DNA of 64,000 nucleotides from Polynucleobacter sp. 71A-WALBACH (GTDB lineage: Bacteria > Pseudomonadota > Gammaproteobacteria > Burkholderiales > Burkholderiaceae): contig NZ_JACVOP010000001.1 in assembly GCF_018882365.1 (NCBI RefSeq), forward strand, positions 186,001-250,000. The letters run 5' to 3'. Numbering within the stretch: position 1 is the first letter of the stretch; each line of letters opens with the position of its first letter. The notes below the pieces were generated by a model that had not been told where the DNA came from, searched no databases, and was given only the letters and a program-made list of their open reading frames with translations. Made by a program: the position numbers and the translations under genes. Below, one piece after another: positions 54,305 to 64,000 of this stretch.

Positions 54305-55363
54305 TTAAGCCAAAGACCAGGCAACAGTTTCGCCAGCGCGTAGGGGCACAATCGTCGCATCACCCAATGGAAGCTCTGCTGGAATACTTTGCGCCTGCTT
54401 TACCAAAGTAATTTTCTTAGTATTGCGTGGCAATGCATAAAAGTCAGGGCCATAGAAGCTAGCAAAGCCTTCAAGCTTGTCCAGCTTGCCAACACTTTCA
54501 AATGCCTCAGCATATAAGCCAAGAGCATTGAAGGCGCTATAGCATCCTGCACAGCCACAAGCCGCCTCTTTAGCGCCTTTGGCATGTGGCGCACTATCAG
54601 TGCCTAAGAAAAATCTAGGGCTAGCACTGGTTGCCGCCTCTAGCAAGGCAATGCGATGCTCCTCACGCTTAAGTACTGGCAAGCAATAATTATGCGGACG
54701 AATCCCGCCAGCAAAAATCGCATTGCGATTCATCAGCAAATGTTGTGGGGTGATAGTAGCTGCTAGAATATTTTTTCCACTGGTTTGCGCATCTCGCACA
54801 TAGTGTGCAGCTTGCTTGGTAGTGATGTGTTCAAAGACAATCTTCAGCCCCGGAAAATCTTTGCGCAAAGGCTCGAGCACTTGATCTATAAATACTGCCT
54901 CACGATCAAAGATATCAATATCAGCACTAGTGACTTCACCATGCACTAACAAGGGCATACCGACCTCCTGCATTGCTTCAAGCGCAGCGTAGCAATGCTT
55001 GATATCACTCACACCAGCATCACTATTGGTTGTCGCCCCAGCGGGATAGAGCTTAAATCCGGCAACACCCACAGCTTTTGCTTTGCGTACTTCAGCAGCT
55101 GAAGTATTGTCAGTGAGGTACAAAGTCATCAATGGCGTAAAACCAGTCACACCTAAAGATTGAAGACTAGCTTCAATCCGACCGCGATAAGCATTTGCTA
55201 AATCTACAGTCGTCACTGGAGGCTTCAAATTTGGCATGATGATGGCGCGCGCAAATTGCCGCGCGGTATCTGCCAATACATCTTTCATGATTTCACCATC
55301 ACGAATGTGTAAATGCCAGTCGTCTGGCTGAATCAGTTGGATTTGTGTTGGGCTATTGGACAT
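54305..55363 (-). CDS. pyrC: Dihydroorotase (PyrC, type II)
   Basis: 352 residues. Third step of pyrimidine synthesis, cyclising carbamoyl-aspartate. Zinc ligands H17 and H19 are in [10 protein letters not shown]. The carboxylated lysine motif [24 protein letters not shown] and GTDSAPH blocks are intact. It is followed by rnpB. It lies 2 nt downstream of the glycerate kinase gene on the same strand, so the two are probably co-transcribed. Confidence 0.96.
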   Translation of the reverse strand: MSNSPTQIQLIQPDDWHLHIRDGEIMKDVLADTARQFARAIIMPNLKPPVTTVDLANAYRGRIEASLQSLGVTGFTPLMTLYLTDNTSAAEVRKAKAVGVAGFKLYPAGATTNSDAGVSDIKHCYAALEAMQEVGMPLLVHGEVTSADIDIFDREAVFIDQVLEPLRKDFPGLKIVFEHITTKQAAHYVRDAQTSGKNILAATITPQHLLMNRNAIFAGGIRPHNYCLPVLKREEHRIALLEAATSASPRFFLGTDSAPHAKGAKEAACGCAGCYSAFNALGLYAEAFESVGKLDKLEGFASFYGPDFYALPRNTKKITLVKQAQSIPAELPLGDATIVPLRAGETVAWSLA

Positions 55364-55365
55364 AA

Positions 55366-56688
55366 TTATTTATCGAGCAAGATGATGCGGAAATCATTCA
55401 CATTCGTCAGTGTAGGGCCAGTTTCTACCAAAGCATCTAATTGAGCAAAAAAACCATAACAATCGTGCTGAGCCAAATACTGTGAAGGCATTAGACCCTG
55501 CTCATGAGCTGCCTGGCGAATCGCAGGAGTAAACCACGCACCAGCATTTTTTTCACTACCATCGATACCATCGGTGTCAGCAGCCAGAGCAGAAATATTC
55601 GGCAGATCTGTAGAGGCTGCGAAGAGTGAAAGGAGGTATTCGCTACAGCGACCACCGCGACCTTTGATTCCATTGGGAATAGTTACCGTGCACTCTCCAC
55701 CAGAGATGAGGGCGATTGGTTTAGTAGTCTCGGTCAAAAAATGCTGACGCGACAATGTAGACTGCTCGATACCCACATCCCGAGCCTCTCCGGTAATGGT
55801 GTCACCCAATATCACTGGCTCGTAACCTTGGGTGCGGACATAGTTCGCTGCTGCCTCAAGACTCTGATAAGCAGTAGCAATCACATGATTACTTACTGCA
55901 GTATTTTTTAGGTCAGCCTCTTTTAAAGTCTCTGGAATCTCGCCAGCAACTCCACGATGCAAATGCGATAAAACAGAAGCTGGAATGATTTCACTTCCTA
56001 GGTGGTGTTTTTCCAAAATAGATAAAGCATCTTGGTACGTTGAGTAATCGGGAGCGCAAGGTCCGCTCGCAATATCCGCGGGAGCATCCCCCGTAACATC
56101 AGAAATCAATAAAGCTTCAACTCGAGCGCCTCTTGCAATCGCGAGTCTAGCTAAATTACCGCCTTGAATCGCTGATAAGTGTTTACGAATCACATTCATC
56201 TCTTCGATCGGCGCGCCAGATCGCAATAAGGCCTCAGTAGTCTTACGTATATCCTCAATACTGATACCCGCTTGGGGCATAGTGAGCAAGCTAGAACCGC
56301 CTCCGGAGATCAATGCAATCAGAATGTCACCAGCTTGTAATTCACCAACCAAACGGTAGATTTCTCTAGCGCCATCCATGCCCGCTTGATCAGGCACGGG
56401 GTGTCCAGCTTCAATAATTCGAATATGGTTTGTTGGCGAATGATGGCCATAACGAGTCAGTACCAAGCCCTCAAGATTTGCTTGGGGCCAATGGGTCTTT
56501 GCATGCGATTCCAGAGCGGTCGCCATTGAGGCGCTTGCCTTTCCAGCACCAACCACTAAACATCTACCTCTAGGCTCTGAGCCTTGAGGAAAGATCTTGG
56601 CGAGATATTCAGGGACGATTTGCTTTGGGTCAGCAACCCCTAAAGCTGCTTCAAAGGCATTTTTGAGGATAGATTCTTGCTGGCTCAT
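55366..56688 (-). CDS. Glycerate 2-kinase family protein (DUF4147-MOFRL)
   Basis: 440 residues. An N-terminal DUF4147 domain ([16 protein letters not shown] near 46-61; [28 protein letters not shown]) and C-terminal MOFRL domain ([34 protein letters not shown]). The family phosphorylates D-glycerate at C2; older annotations call it TtuD, hydroxypyruvate reductase. Cytosolic. Its stop is 2 nt before the pyrC ATG, and it starts 9 nt after the ABC gene, forming one tight minus-strand run. Confidence 0.9.
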   Translation of the reverse strand: MSQQESILKNAFEAALGVADPKQIVPEYLAKIFPQGSEPRGRCLVVGAGKASASMATALESHAKTHWPQANLEGLVLTRYGHHSPTNHIRIIEAGHPVPDQAGMDGAREIYRLVGELQAGDILIALISGGGSSLLTMPQAGISIEDIRKTTEALLRSGAPIEEMNVIRKHLSAIQGGNLARLAIARGARVEALLISDVTGDAPADIASGPCAPDYSTYQDALSILEKHHLGSEIIPASVLSHLHRGVAGEIPETLKEADLKNTAVSNHVIATAYQSLEAAANYVRTQGYEPVILGDTITGEARDVGIEQSTLSRQHFLTETTKPIALISGGECTVTIPNGIKGRGGRCSEYLLSLFAASTDLPNISALAADTDGIDGSEKNAGAWFTPAIRQAAHEQGLMPSQYLAQHDCYGFFAQLDALVETGPTLTNVNDFRIILLDK

Positions 56689-56697
56689 GCGGATATT

Positions 56698-58521
56698 CTA
56701 ATCAAGAGCAGTTCGCTCTTGCATTTGCCACATCTCGGCATATCGGCCATTAGCAGCTAACAGTTCGGCATGTGTGCCACGCTCAATAATCTGGCCATGA
56801 CCCATAACCAAAATTTGATCAGCATGAACAATGGTGGATAGCCTATGAGCAATGATTAAAGTCGTACGGTTTTTAGCCAGGCTAAGCAACTCCTCCTGAA
56901 AAGCCCGCTCAGTTTTGGAGTCTAGCGCTGATGTCGCCTCATCAAAAATTAGCATCGCTGGCTTTTTAAGCAAGGTGCGTGCAATTGCAACGCGCTGCTT
57001 CTCTCCACCAGATAACTTCAAACCACGCTCACCCACTTGGGTGTCATAACCATCGGGGAGATGCTTGATAAAACGATCTATCTGCGCAGCTCTCGCAGCC
57101 TCATGGACTTCATCAATTGAGGCCTCGGGATTGCCATAGGCAATGTTGTAGCCAATCGTGTCATTAAATAAAACCGTATCCTGTGGAACGATACCAATCG
57201 CCTTGCGCAAACTCGATTGAGTGACATCCGTAATATTTTGACCATCAATCAGGATCTTGCCTGACTGAACATCATAAAAACGAAACAGCAGGCGCGCTAA
57301 AGTACTTTTACCAGCACCGCTTTGTCCGACGACTGCAGTAATTGTTCCGGCCGGAATGTTAAAGCTGACATCCTTCAGAATTTCACGCTTAGCGTCGTAA
57401 TGAAAAGACACATTCTCAAAACGAACATCTGGGCCCCGGCCTTGATTGCTAATATGCAAAGGCCGTGCATTAGGCGCATCAGCAATCTCTTTCTCTGTAT
57501 TGAGAAGAGAGAACATGCGATCCATATCCGTCAGTGCCTGCTTAATCTCACGATAGATCACACCCAAGAAATTGAGCGGAATATATAACTGGATCATCAA
57601 GGTATTGACTAAGACCAAATCACCCAAGGTCATGGATCCATCAATCACACCTAGGGTAGCGCGCCAAAGAATCATCACTAGACCAGTAGCAATAATGGTC
57701 TGCTGACCAAAATTGAGGATTGCTAAGGATTTTTGTGATTTGACTGCGGCAGCTTGATAGCGCACTAAATTTTGGTCATAGCGACTCGCTTCAAACGCCT
57801 CATTACCAAAATACTTTACGGTCTCAAAATTTAAAAGGGAGTCAATTGCTTTCTGATTAGCCTTGGAATCCATGTCATTCATGGTGCGGCGGAAATGCGT
57901 CCGCCATTCAGTCACTACAACAGTAAAGCCAATATAGAGCACCAAAGCCACCAGCGTAATAGCAGCAAACCAAATATCGTACGCATAAGCAAAGTAACCT
58001 AGAACCAAACAAAACTCGATCAGAGTCGGCAGAATGCTGTAAAGCGAATAGGAGATGAGAGACTGAATACCACGTGTACCGCGCTCAATATCTCGACTTA
58101 CCCCACCGGTCTGACGAGCCAAATGAAAGCTCAGAGCTAAAGAATGTAAATGCTCAAAAACCTGTAAGGCTACCTTGCGAACGGCATTTTGGGTAACACG
58201 CGCAAAAAGAGATTCACGCAACTCAGTAAACAAAGAGGCGGAAATTCTTAAGAGGCCGTAGGCCAAAATCAATCCAGCGGGAACTACTAATAATGCTTGG
58301 GGAGAATCTGCCCTGATATTAAGCGCATCGATCAATCGCTTCATCAAAATCGGAATACCTAGGTTCGTAACCTTGGCAGCCACCAAGCATGTTAGAGCGA
58401 TCGCGACTCTAAATTTGTATTCTAATAAGTAGGGGAGTAAATCGCGAATGACTTTCCAGTCGCTTCCTCGTGATGATTTTGAATCTTCTACCGAATGATG
58501 ATGCCCTGATGAATGTCTCAT
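56698..58521 (-). CDS. ABC exporter, ATM1/HMT1 type (fused membrane and ATPase domains)
   Basis: 607 residues. Six membrane helices (about 35-320) are followed by a nucleotide-binding domain: Walker A VGQSGAGKST, signature LSGGEKQRVAIART, Walker B AMLIFDEATSALD, H-loop AHRLST. The LNFETVKYFGNE segment and the NFGQQTIIATGLVMILW helix are hallmarks of the ATM1 branch, which exports glutathione-bound sulfur species or metal-thiol conjugates. The His-rich N-terminus (HSSGHHHS) could be metal responsive. The homodimer acts in the inner membrane. Confidence 0.9.
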   Translation of the reverse strand: MRHSSGHHHSVEDSKSSRGSDWKVIRDLLPYLLEYKFRVAIALTCLVAAKVTNLGIPILMKRLIDALNIRADSPQALLVVPAGLILAYGLLRISASLFTELRESLFARVTQNAVRKVALQVFEHLHSLALSFHLARQTGGVSRDIERGTRGIQSLISYSLYSILPTLIEFCLVLGYFAYAYDIWFAAITLVALVLYIGFTVVVTEWRTHFRRTMNDMDSKANQKAIDSLLNFETVKYFGNEAFEASRYDQNLVRYQAAAVKSQKSLAILNFGQQTIIATGLVMILWRATLGVIDGSMTLGDLVLVNTLMIQLYIPLNFLGVIYREIKQALTDMDRMFSLLNTEKEIADAPNARPLHISNQGRGPDVRFENVSFHYDAKREILKDVSFNIPAGTITAVVGQSGAGKSTLARLLFRFYDVQSGKILIDGQNITDVTQSSLRKAIGIVPQDTVLFNDTIGYNIAYGNPEASIDEVHEAARAAQIDRFIKHLPDGYDTQVGERGLKLSGGEKQRVAIARTLLKKPAMLIFDEATSALDSKTERAFQEELLSLAKNRTTLIIAHRLSTIVHADQILVMGHGQIIERGTHAELLAANGRYAEMWQMQERTALD

Positions 58522-58530
58522 CGCTCTATC

Positions 58531-58989
58531 TTAGTCAGTTATGCTCTGGCGCGCAGAAAATAGCCTTAGAAGCGCTTCACCATTGCTGGGAGAGAAACAT
58601 TTTTTAGCAGCCTCCGTAAAGGGTAACCACTCATAAGCAACATGCTCTCTAGGCGCTAATTGGACTTGAGTGTCATCTGGCACTAGTAATGAAAACCAAT
58701 GCTCAGTATTTCTGGTAACACCAGGGGCGTAGCGGTGACGCCATTGCGGATAAATCTCATACTCGATTTGGTGATCCATATCTTGCAAAGAGCCTGCTGG
58801 AAGAGATTGAACATCAATCCCAGTTTCCTCAAGGACTTCGCGCGCAGCAGCTAATCTGAGATCCTCATCGACAGAATCAACACTGCCAGTAACCGATTGC
58901 CAAAAGTTGGCTTTATCGGCTCGCTCTATTAGCAAGACCTCCCCATTCAATTTGTAAATAACAACTAAAACTGAAATGGGGATTTTCAA
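58531..58989 (-). CDS. nudB: Dihydroneopterin triphosphate diphosphatase (Nudix, NudB)
   Basis: 152 residues. Removes pyrophosphate from dihydroneopterin triphosphate in folate synthesis. The Nudix box reads G-S-V-D-S-V-D-E followed by seven residues and REVLEETGI, one residue longer in its first part (G-x6-E) than the classic G-x5-E. The start codon is TTG: no ATG is in range and AGAGAG lies upstream. It follows aspS by 22 nt, the aspS-nudB neighbourhood also found in E. coli. Confidence 0.88.
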   Translation of the reverse strand: MKIPISVLVVIYKLNGEVLLIERADKANFWQSVTGSVDSVDEDLRLAAAREVLEETGIDVQSLPAGSLQDMDHQIEYEIYPQWRHRYAPGVTRNTEHWFSLLVPDDTQVQLAPREHVAYEWLPFTEAAKKCFSPSNGEALLRLFSARQSITD

Positions 58990-59011
58990 GATACTTTAAA
59001 TACTCTCTTGC

Positions 59012-60811
59012 TTAAGCAGCTGGAGCCGCTTGGCGCAAGCGAATATGCAGCTCTTTTAACTGACGCTCATCTACTGGACTAGGAGCCTGTGTAAGCAAGC
59101 ATTGCGCACGTTGTGTCTTAGGGAAGGCAATGACGTCACGAATAGATTCGGCGCCAGTCATCATAGTGACAATGCGATCCAAACCAAATGCAATACCACC
59201 ATGCGGAGGCGCGCCGTATTGCAAAGCATCTAATAAGAATCCAAATTTCGCTTGCGCTTCTTCAGGACCGATCTTCAGCGCACGGAATACTTGACTCTGA
59301 ACTGCCTCTTGATGGATACGGACTGATCCGCCGCCAATCTCGCTGCCATTCAGAACCATGTCATAGGCTTTGGCCAAGCACTTTCCAGGACTCGATTCGA
59401 GATACTGCATGTGTTCGTCTTTAGGACTAGTAAACGGATGATGGCATGCAACCCAACGAGCATTGTCTTCATCGTACTCAAACATTGGGAAATCAACTAC
59501 CCATAATGGCTTCCAACCTTCTGTAGAGAGGCCATGTTCTTTACCCCAAGCCGAGTGGCCAATCTTCAGACGTAATCCACCGATAGCATCGTTCACTACT
59601 TTTTCTTTATCAGCACCGAAGAAAATAATGTCGCCGTCTTTAGCGCCAGTACGCTTCAAGATGCCTTCGATAGCAGCATCATGCAAGTTCTTGACGATTG
59701 GTGATTGCAGGCCATTGCGACCTTCGGCAACAGAGTTCACTTTGATCCATGCCAAACCTTTGGCACCATAGATTGCTACAAATTGAGTGTAGTCATCAAT
59801 TTCACTACGGCTAATCTCTGCACCACCCGGGACGCATAGGCCGACTACGCGACCGCCTTCTTGATTTGCGGCACCAGAAAACACCTTGAAATCAACATCT
59901 TTCATTAAGTCTGTCAATTCAGTGAATTCAAAATTCACACGCAAATCTGGCTTGTCTGAACCAAAACGCGCCATACCCTCAGAGTAAGGCATTGTTGGGA
60001 ACGGATTCGGCAATTCAACATTCATCGTTGTTTTGAAAATATGACGAATCATGTTTTCAAATAACTCACGGATTTCCAATTCATCTAAGAAAGCTGTTTC
60101 ACAGTCAATTTGTGTAAATTCAGGCTGACGATCAGCACGCAAATCTTCATCACGGAAACACTTTGTAATTTGGTAGTAGCGATCAAAGCCAGCCACCATC
60201 AACAGCTGCTTAAATAACTGAGGGGATTGTGGCAAGGCAAAGAACTGACCATCATGAACACGTGAAGGCACCAAATAGTCGCGCGCACCTTCAGGGGTGC
60301 TCTTGGTCAACATTGGTGTTTCGATATCAATGAAGCCTGCAGCGTCTAAGTAGCGACGGCATTCCATGGCAACGTTGTAGCGCAGACGTAAATTCTTTTG
60401 CATTTGCGGGCGACGTAAATCCAAAACACGGTGGGTTAAGCGAGTGGTCTCGGATAAATTCTCATCCTCCAATTGGAACGGGGGAGTAATAGACGCATTC
60501 AAAATCACCAAGCTATGACAAAGCACTTCAATCTTGCCGCTGACTAAATCATTATTCTCAGTGCCAGCAGGACGCGCGCGCACCAGGCCTTTGATCTGAA
60601 TACAAAATTCATTACGAACCTGCTCAGCCAACGCAAACATCTCTGGGCGATCTGGGTCACACACTACTTGCACAAAACCTTGATGGTCACGCAAGTCAAT
60701 AAAGATCACACCACCGTGGTCACGGCGACGATTAACCCAGCCGCAGAGGGTAATTTCTTGACCAATGAGTGATTCGGTTACCTGACCGCAGGTATGGCTT
60801 CGCATCGACAT
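59012..60811 (-). CDS. aspS: Aspartate-tRNA ligase
   Basis: 599 residues. Class IIb synthetase. An N-terminal OB-fold anticodon-binding domain (MRSHTCGQ... to about 110), motif 1-3 core with [21 protein letters not shown], and the bacterial GAD insertion domain (about 290-420) are all present. Many betaproteobacterial AspRSs are non-discriminating and also make Asp-tRNA-Asn for GatCAB; the sequence alone does not let me decide. GGA lies about 10 nt before the ATG; DUF502 is 16 nt upstream. Confidence 0.97.
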   Translation of the reverse strand: MSMRSHTCGQVTESLIGQEITLCGWVNRRRDHGGVIFIDLRDHQGFVQVVCDPDRPEMFALAEQVRNEFCIQIKGLVRARPAGTENNDLVSGKIEVLCHSLVILNASITPPFQLEDENLSETTRLTHRVLDLRRPQMQKNLRLRYNVAMECRRYLDAAGFIDIETPMLTKSTPEGARDYLVPSRVHDGQFFALPQSPQLFKQLLMVAGFDRYYQITKCFRDEDLRADRQPEFTQIDCETAFLDELEIRELFENMIRHIFKTTMNVELPNPFPTMPYSEGMARFGSDKPDLRVNFEFTELTDLMKDVDFKVFSGAANQEGGRVVGLCVPGGAEISRSEIDDYTQFVAIYGAKGLAWIKVNSVAEGRNGLQSPIVKNLHDAAIEGILKRTGAKDGDIIFFGADKEKVVNDAIGGLRLKIGHSAWGKEHGLSTEGWKPLWVVDFPMFEYDEDNARWVACHHPFTSPKDEHMQYLESSPGKCLAKAYDMVLNGSEIGGGSVRIHQEAVQSQVFRALKIGPEEAQAKFGFLLDALQYGAPPHGGIAFGLDRIVTMMTGAESIRDVIAFPKTQRAQCLLTQAPSPVDERQLKELHIRLRQAAPAA

Positions 60812-60827
60812 AACAATTTCCTATAAA

Positions 60828-61481
60828 TCAAAGATGATGGTTTGACCCAATAGCAGTCAAGCCAGGTGAACTGGTGGGAGGAACAGATCCCATTGAAACA
60901 ATATGTTTGAGCGCCTCTTCGACACTCATCTCCAATTCAATGGTGTGTGCACGTGGGACGATCATAAAAAATCCAGAGGTTGGATTCGGAGTAGTTGGAA
61001 GAAATACATTGACGTAGTCCTCGCCTAACTTAGCAGCCACTTCTTTTGCTGGCATGCCAGTCTGGAATGCAATCGCCCAAGAGTCTGCGTGGGGATAGCG
61101 AATTAATAGCGCCTTACTGAAGGCTTGGCCACTGCCAGAAAATAAGGTAGAGGATACCTGTTGCACACTGGAATAGATTGATCGAACAATTGGAATTCGA
61201 TTCATAAACCGATTCCATACCTTCATCCACCACTGTCCTGCAAAACTGATTGCGAGTAATCCAGTAATCATGATGACTGAAACAACAATCAGAATTCCAA
61301 CACCCGGCAACTCACGGAAGTGCTGTAGATCAGCCGCAAACTGGCTAGGGAATACCGCAATAATGGCATGCATTACGGAACCAAAAACACCATCGAGCAG
61401 GCCCAAGCCCCATGCAATCACCCAAATGGTGATTGACATCGGTGCCCACACCAGAATGCCTGCGATAAAGTATTTTTTCAT
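60828..61481 (-). CDS. DUF502-family membrane protein
   Basis: 217 residues with two to three membrane helices (FIAGILVWAPMSITIWVIAWGL and VGILIVVSVIMITGLLAISF). The RIPIVRSIYSSVQQVSSTLFS block and the LPTTPNPTSGFFMIVPRAHTIELEMSVEEALKHIVSMG block are the DUF502 signature. Function is unknown. It lies directly upstream of aspS, an order conserved in betaproteobacteria. Confidence 0.9.
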   Translation of the reverse strand: MKKYFIAGILVWAPMSITIWVIAWGLGLLDGVFGSVMHAIIAVFPSQFAADLQHFRELPGVGILIVVSVIMITGLLAISFAGQWWMKVWNRFMNRIPIVRSIYSSVQQVSSTLFSGSGQAFSKALLIRYPHADSWAIAFQTGMPAKEVAAKLGEDYVNVFLPTTPNPTSGFFMIVPRAHTIELEMSVEEALKHIVSMGSVPPTSSPGLTAIGSNHHL

Positions 61482-61545
61482 TTGCCCATGCTTACGCTTT
61501 GCCTAACCTGACATTTTAGCGGTTTAAGCGACGGCCGGCGACAGA

Positions 61546-63132
61546 CTAGTAAAGACCAAGGCCGATTATCAGAATCCCAGCCAAAAAGCCGCCTGCGAAT
61601 AGCAATGCCCCTACCAGAAGGCCATGAGTACGCCTTTCCTGCAATAAAAGGCCTTTTAAGACCTCTAATTCCACATTTTGCTCTCTGTGAGGGGCCCGCG
61701 TTTGCGCCAAACTCTCTGCAATCAGACGCGGCAAGGTTGGCAAGATTTGCGCCCAGCTTGGTGCTTCAGCCTTAATGCCATCCACCAAAGCCCTCCACCC
61801 TAACTGCTGGCTGACCCATTTTTCCAAGATTGGCTTAGCAGTCTTCCAGAGATCCAGATCTGGATCAAGCTGGCGCGCAAGACCCTCAACGTTCAATAAA
61901 GTCTTCTGGAGCAAGGTTAATTGGGGCTGAATTTCCACCTTAAAGCGGCGGGAGGTTTGAAATAAACGCATCAGCACGATCCCCAGGGAGATTTCTTTTA
62001 AGGGACGGTCAAAATAAGGTTCGCAAACGGAACGCACTGCACCTTCAAGCTCTTCAACGCGTGTATTCGCTGGGACCCAGCCAGACTCAATATGCAACTC
62101 AGCAACACGACGGTAGTCACGATTAAAGAAAGCGAGGAAATTTAATGCCAAATAACTTTTATCAGACTGACTTAAGGCACCAACAATACCGAAATCCAAG
62201 GAAATAAATCGCCCAAATGTTTCTGGCTCGAGACTGATCATGATATTGCCAGGATGCATGTCAGCATGAAAGAAGCCATGCTCAAAAACTTGTGTGAAAA
62301 ATATTTCTACGCCATCAGCTGCAAGCTTTTTGAAGTCAACGCCAGCGGCACGCAACTCCGCAGTACGTCCAATCGAGATACCATTCATTTTTTCCATCAC
62401 GATGACATTGGTATGACATAAATCCCAATACATCTCTGGAATCATCAACTTTTTAGAGTCGACAAAATATCGGCGCAACTGACTTGCATTTGCCGCCTCG
62501 CGCATCAAATCTAATTCATCATGCAAATAAGTATCAAACTCTGCAACATTCTCACGGGGCTTTAAGCGACGACCATCTTCCGAAAGTCTCTCAATAATTT
62601 TTGCCAAGTCATAGAGCAAAGCAAGATCGCCATCAATGATTGGCAAAATCCCGGGGCGCAGAACTTTAACCGCTACCGCACGACCCTCCCACTCTGGATG
62701 CTTCTCAGTCCCACGCAATAAACCAAAGTGCACTTGTGCCACAGAGGCACTAGCCACGGGGGTTGCATCAAAACTAATAAACACCTCTTCGATGGATTGC
62801 CCAAGAGCCTGTTCAATCAAACGGCAAGATTCATCATTAGAAAATGGCGGTACTTGATCTTGCAACTTCGCTAATTCATTAGCGATATCTTCTGGCAATA
62901 AATCGCGCCGAGTAGAAAGTACTTGTCCAAATTTCACAAAAATTGGGCCCAAGGCCTCTAGGGTCAAACGTATACGCTCACCCCTAGGCAGATCCTGACC
63001 CGGAGAAGTCCAACAAAGAATTGTTAACAAACCACGACGAATGCCAGGCTTCAAAATGTCGCGCAACAATGGCAATAAGCCATAGCGCCATGCAGTGAAG
63101 AAAATAAAAGAAAGACGAGCTAGACGACGCAC
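61546..63132 (-). CDS. ubiB: Ubiquinone biosynthesis protein kinase-like UbiB
   Basis: 528 residues. An atypical kinase/ATPase of the ADCK family needed for ubiquinone synthesis, anchored by two C-terminal hydrophobic helices. The family-specific KxGQ motif ([28 protein letters not shown] in pieces), the alanine-rich nucleotide loop (ASASVAQVH) and the catalytic ADMHPGNIM are intact. The start codon is GTG, 6 nt after ubiJ; no earlier ATG is available. It follows ubiJ as in the ubiE-ubiJ-ubiB operon. Confidence 0.95.
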   Translation of the reverse strand: MRRLARLSFIFFTAWRYGLLPLLRDILKPGIRRGLLTILCWTSPGQDLPRGERIRLTLEALGPIFVKFGQVLSTRRDLLPEDIANELAKLQDQVPPFSNDESCRLIEQALGQSIEEVFISFDATPVASASVAQVHFGLLRGTEKHPEWEGRAVAVKVLRPGILPIIDGDLALLYDLAKIIERLSEDGRRLKPRENVAEFDTYLHDELDLMREAANASQLRRYFVDSKKLMIPEMYWDLCHTNVIVMEKMNGISIGRTAELRAAGVDFKKLAADGVEIFFTQVFEHGFFHADMHPGNIMISLEPETFGRFISLDFGIVGALSQSDKSYLALNFLAFFNRDYRRVAELHIESGWVPANTRVEELEGAVRSVCEPYFDRPLKEISLGIVLMRLFQTSRRFKVEIQPQLTLLQKTLLNVEGLARQLDPDLDLWKTAKPILEKWVSQQLGWRALVDGIKAEAPSWAQILPTLPRLIAESLAQTRAPHREQNVELEVLKGLLLQERRTHGLLVGALLFAGGFLAGILIIGLGLY

Positions 63133-63138
63133 AATGAA

Positions 63139-63756
63139 TTAACCTTTTCGCTCTAAGAGTTGGATGCGCTTGTCCATACGATCGACCGCATCACGCAATG
63201 CGTTTAATTCATTTTTTCGAATTATAAAATCTCGTTTATTCAAAAGTACTTTTCTTTCTTCGCTAACATACTCCACTACATTTTCCAGCAGATCAGTAGC
63301 AGCAGATTTCCCAGCTGAAACTAACTTTTTACCTTGAAGTACAGCAAAGTTAGCTGGGGCATCTCCAATGACACGCGCCAAGTCTTCTTCATACTCCCAA
63401 CGTATCTGACCTGCTAAACGACCCAATAATTGCGCTAGATCAGCATCACCAGTAATCTTGACTGACTTCATGGCCTGCTCTCGTAAATTACCAGTACCCC
63501 CGGCTAGGGCGCTGAGCGCTTCAGTGGAGACTTCCAGTTCAAGCGATGGAACATCAAGATTCGTTAAGGCAACTAATGAACCCTCGGGTGTTAGCTTAAA
63601 ACAGAGCTTACCCATTGGCAGGCTTAGCAAGATGACTTTGCCAGCATGGCGCGCCAACTCTGACATAGCCCATGGCTCAGCCTTCAGCACATGGTTAATC
63701 CCTCGGCAAGCGGCAGAAGTTGCAATGTGGTGGGTAGTGGGAGAAATGGTGGTCAT
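63139..63756 (-). CDS. ubiJ: Ubiquinone biosynthesis accessory factor UbiJ (SCP2 domain)
   Basis: 205 residues from MTTISPTTHH. An SCP2-like lipid-binding domain (about 20-120) followed by a helical C-terminus ending in a short coiled coil (LNALRDAVDRMDKRIQLLERKG). UbiJ scaffolds the Ubi hydroxylase complex and binds prenyl lipids. The frame extends 7 codons to a GTG, but that stretch is the terminator of the upstream Tim44 gene, so the ATG is chosen. Confidence 0.86.
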   Translation of the reverse strand: MTTISPTTHHIATSAACRGINHVLKAEPWAMSELARHAGKVILLSLPMGKLCFKLTPEGSLVALTNLDVPSLELEVSTEALSALAGGTGNLREQAMKSVKITGDADLAQLLGRLAGQIRWEYEEDLARVIGDAPANFAVLQGKKLVSAGKSAATDLLENVVEYVSEERKVLLNKRDFIIRKNELNALRDAVDRMDKRIQLLERKG

Positions 63757-63762
63757 AAGCGT

Positions 63763-63784
63763 AAAAAACCCGCACAAGTGCGGG
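63763..63784 (-). terminator. Rho-independent terminator after the Tim44-domain gene
   Basis: Perfect stem CCCGCAC/GTGCGGG (63769-63784, 2-nt loop as drawn) is followed by six T on the minus strand. It ends the upstream transcript only 7 nt before the ubiJ ATG, so either ubiJ has an internal start or termination is partial. Confidence 0.8.
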
Positions 63785-63808
63785 CTTTCAATGGAAAGTA
63801 CCTCAAGC

Positions 63809-64000
63809 TTAAACTAACTGAGAAATACCCGCCAGTACCCAACCTCCAGGACCGTTTACTGGCTTACTTAAGTTCCAAATTTCAGAGAAATTATTTGCCT
63901 GTGCGCCCGCCTGCTCACGGATCATGCCAGTGAACTGCACGCTACAGTAATACACATTATCAGTTGTCTCAATTCCTAGTAGCTGAGCATTGAGCGTAAC
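63809..64000 (-). CDS. Tim44-domain protein, C-terminal fragment (5' end outside window)
   Basis: 63 visible residues to a TAA stop. The reading SVQFTGMIREQ, then FSEIWNLSKPVNGPGGWVLAGISQ matches the end of the bacterial Tim44-like domain, where a W-N-L-x-K-P...GW-x-LAGI-Q pattern is conserved. Such proteins are membrane anchored by N-terminal helices in betaproteobacteria and lie between ubiE and ubiJ; function is not established. Confidence 0.85.
   Translation of the reverse strand, partial: VTLNAQLLGIETTDNVYYCSVQFTGMIREQAGAQANNFSEIWNLSKPVNGPGGWVLAGISQLV

Noticed and set aside
1..64000. CRISPR array, insertion sequence, prophage or toxin-antitoxin pair
   Set aside because: No spaced direct repeats, transposase or integrase motifs, or paired small toxin/antitoxin frames were recognised anywhere in the window.

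Overview
The window reads as a chromosomal segment of a free-living betaproteobacterium in the Burkholderiaceae, most likely Polynucleobacter or a close relative. This is inferred from protein similarity to Ralstonia/Burkholderia-type sequences, moderate base composition (it looks close to even, leaning AT), short intergenic spaces, and typical betaproteobacterial gene groupings: ubiJ-ubiB next to a Tim44-domain gene, DUF502-aspS-nudB, lptD-surA-pdxA-rsmA opposite amgK-murU, dusB-fis-purH-ruvCAB, and recA-recX beside sucCD. I see no prophage, insertion sequence, CRISPR array or genomic island. Nearly all genes are intact.

Layout. 1-7468: the tail of a SnoaL-like gene, a conserved unknown protein, a periplasmic M48 protease with TPR repeats, moaC, an alpha/beta hydrolase, a type IV pilin, a TerC-type membrane protein and sucCD. 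7658-11205: recX, recA (with a LexA box), a DUF2878 membrane protein, tRNA-Met(CAU), a small secreted protein and a MOSC protein. 11270-18904: an MHS-type MFS carrier, a gamma-glutamyltransferase-like enzyme, a TRIC-type channel, maiA, an AEC carrier, a gamma carbonic anhydrase and amt. 19042-26379: two small envelope proteins, htpG, a rhodanese, a Na+/H+ antiporter, then miaB-ybeY-corC. 26388-32328: lnt, glyQS, gmhB and an acyltransferase, continuing the same plus-strand run. 32332-42382: the minus-strand operon lptD-surA-pdxA-rsmA and the divergent plus-strand amgK-murU-pepP-ubiH-like cluster. 42533-47694: dusB-fis-purH-ruvC-ruvA-ruvB. 47720-53061: a DUF1622 protein, tyrS, anmK, erpA, argC and rplM-rpsI. 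53221-54240: a predicted small RNA, an OsmC protein and rnpB. 54305-64000: pyrC, glycerate kinase, an ATM1-type ABC exporter, nudB, aspS, a DUF502 protein, ubiB, ubiJ and the end of a Tim44-domain gene.

Functional themes are envelope biogenesis (LptD, SurA, the M48 protease, Lnt, GmhB, PlsC-like), peptidoglycan recycling (AnmK, AmgK, MurU), ubiquinone synthesis (UbiB, UbiJ, UbiH-like), recombination (RecA/RecX, RuvABC) and translation (GlyRS, TyrRS, AspRS, L13/S9, RNase P, tRNA modification).

The best candidate for something undescribed is at 53221-53378 on the minus strand. A perfect FNR/ANR dyad lies at class II spacing from a -10-like element. Downstream is a roughly 110-nt non-coding segment with two hairpins, two anti-Shine-Dalgarno C/U-rich runs and a textbook rho-independent terminator. 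I read it as an oxygen-responsive small RNA, analogous in control (not in sequence) to enterobacterial FnrS or neisserial AniS. Second-tier signals are an NtrC-like dyad before amt, overlapping face-to-face promoters between lptD and amgK, an orphan Rap1a/Tai-like protein beside a glycine-zipper lipoprotein, and a large cysteine-bearing insertion in the MFS carrier.
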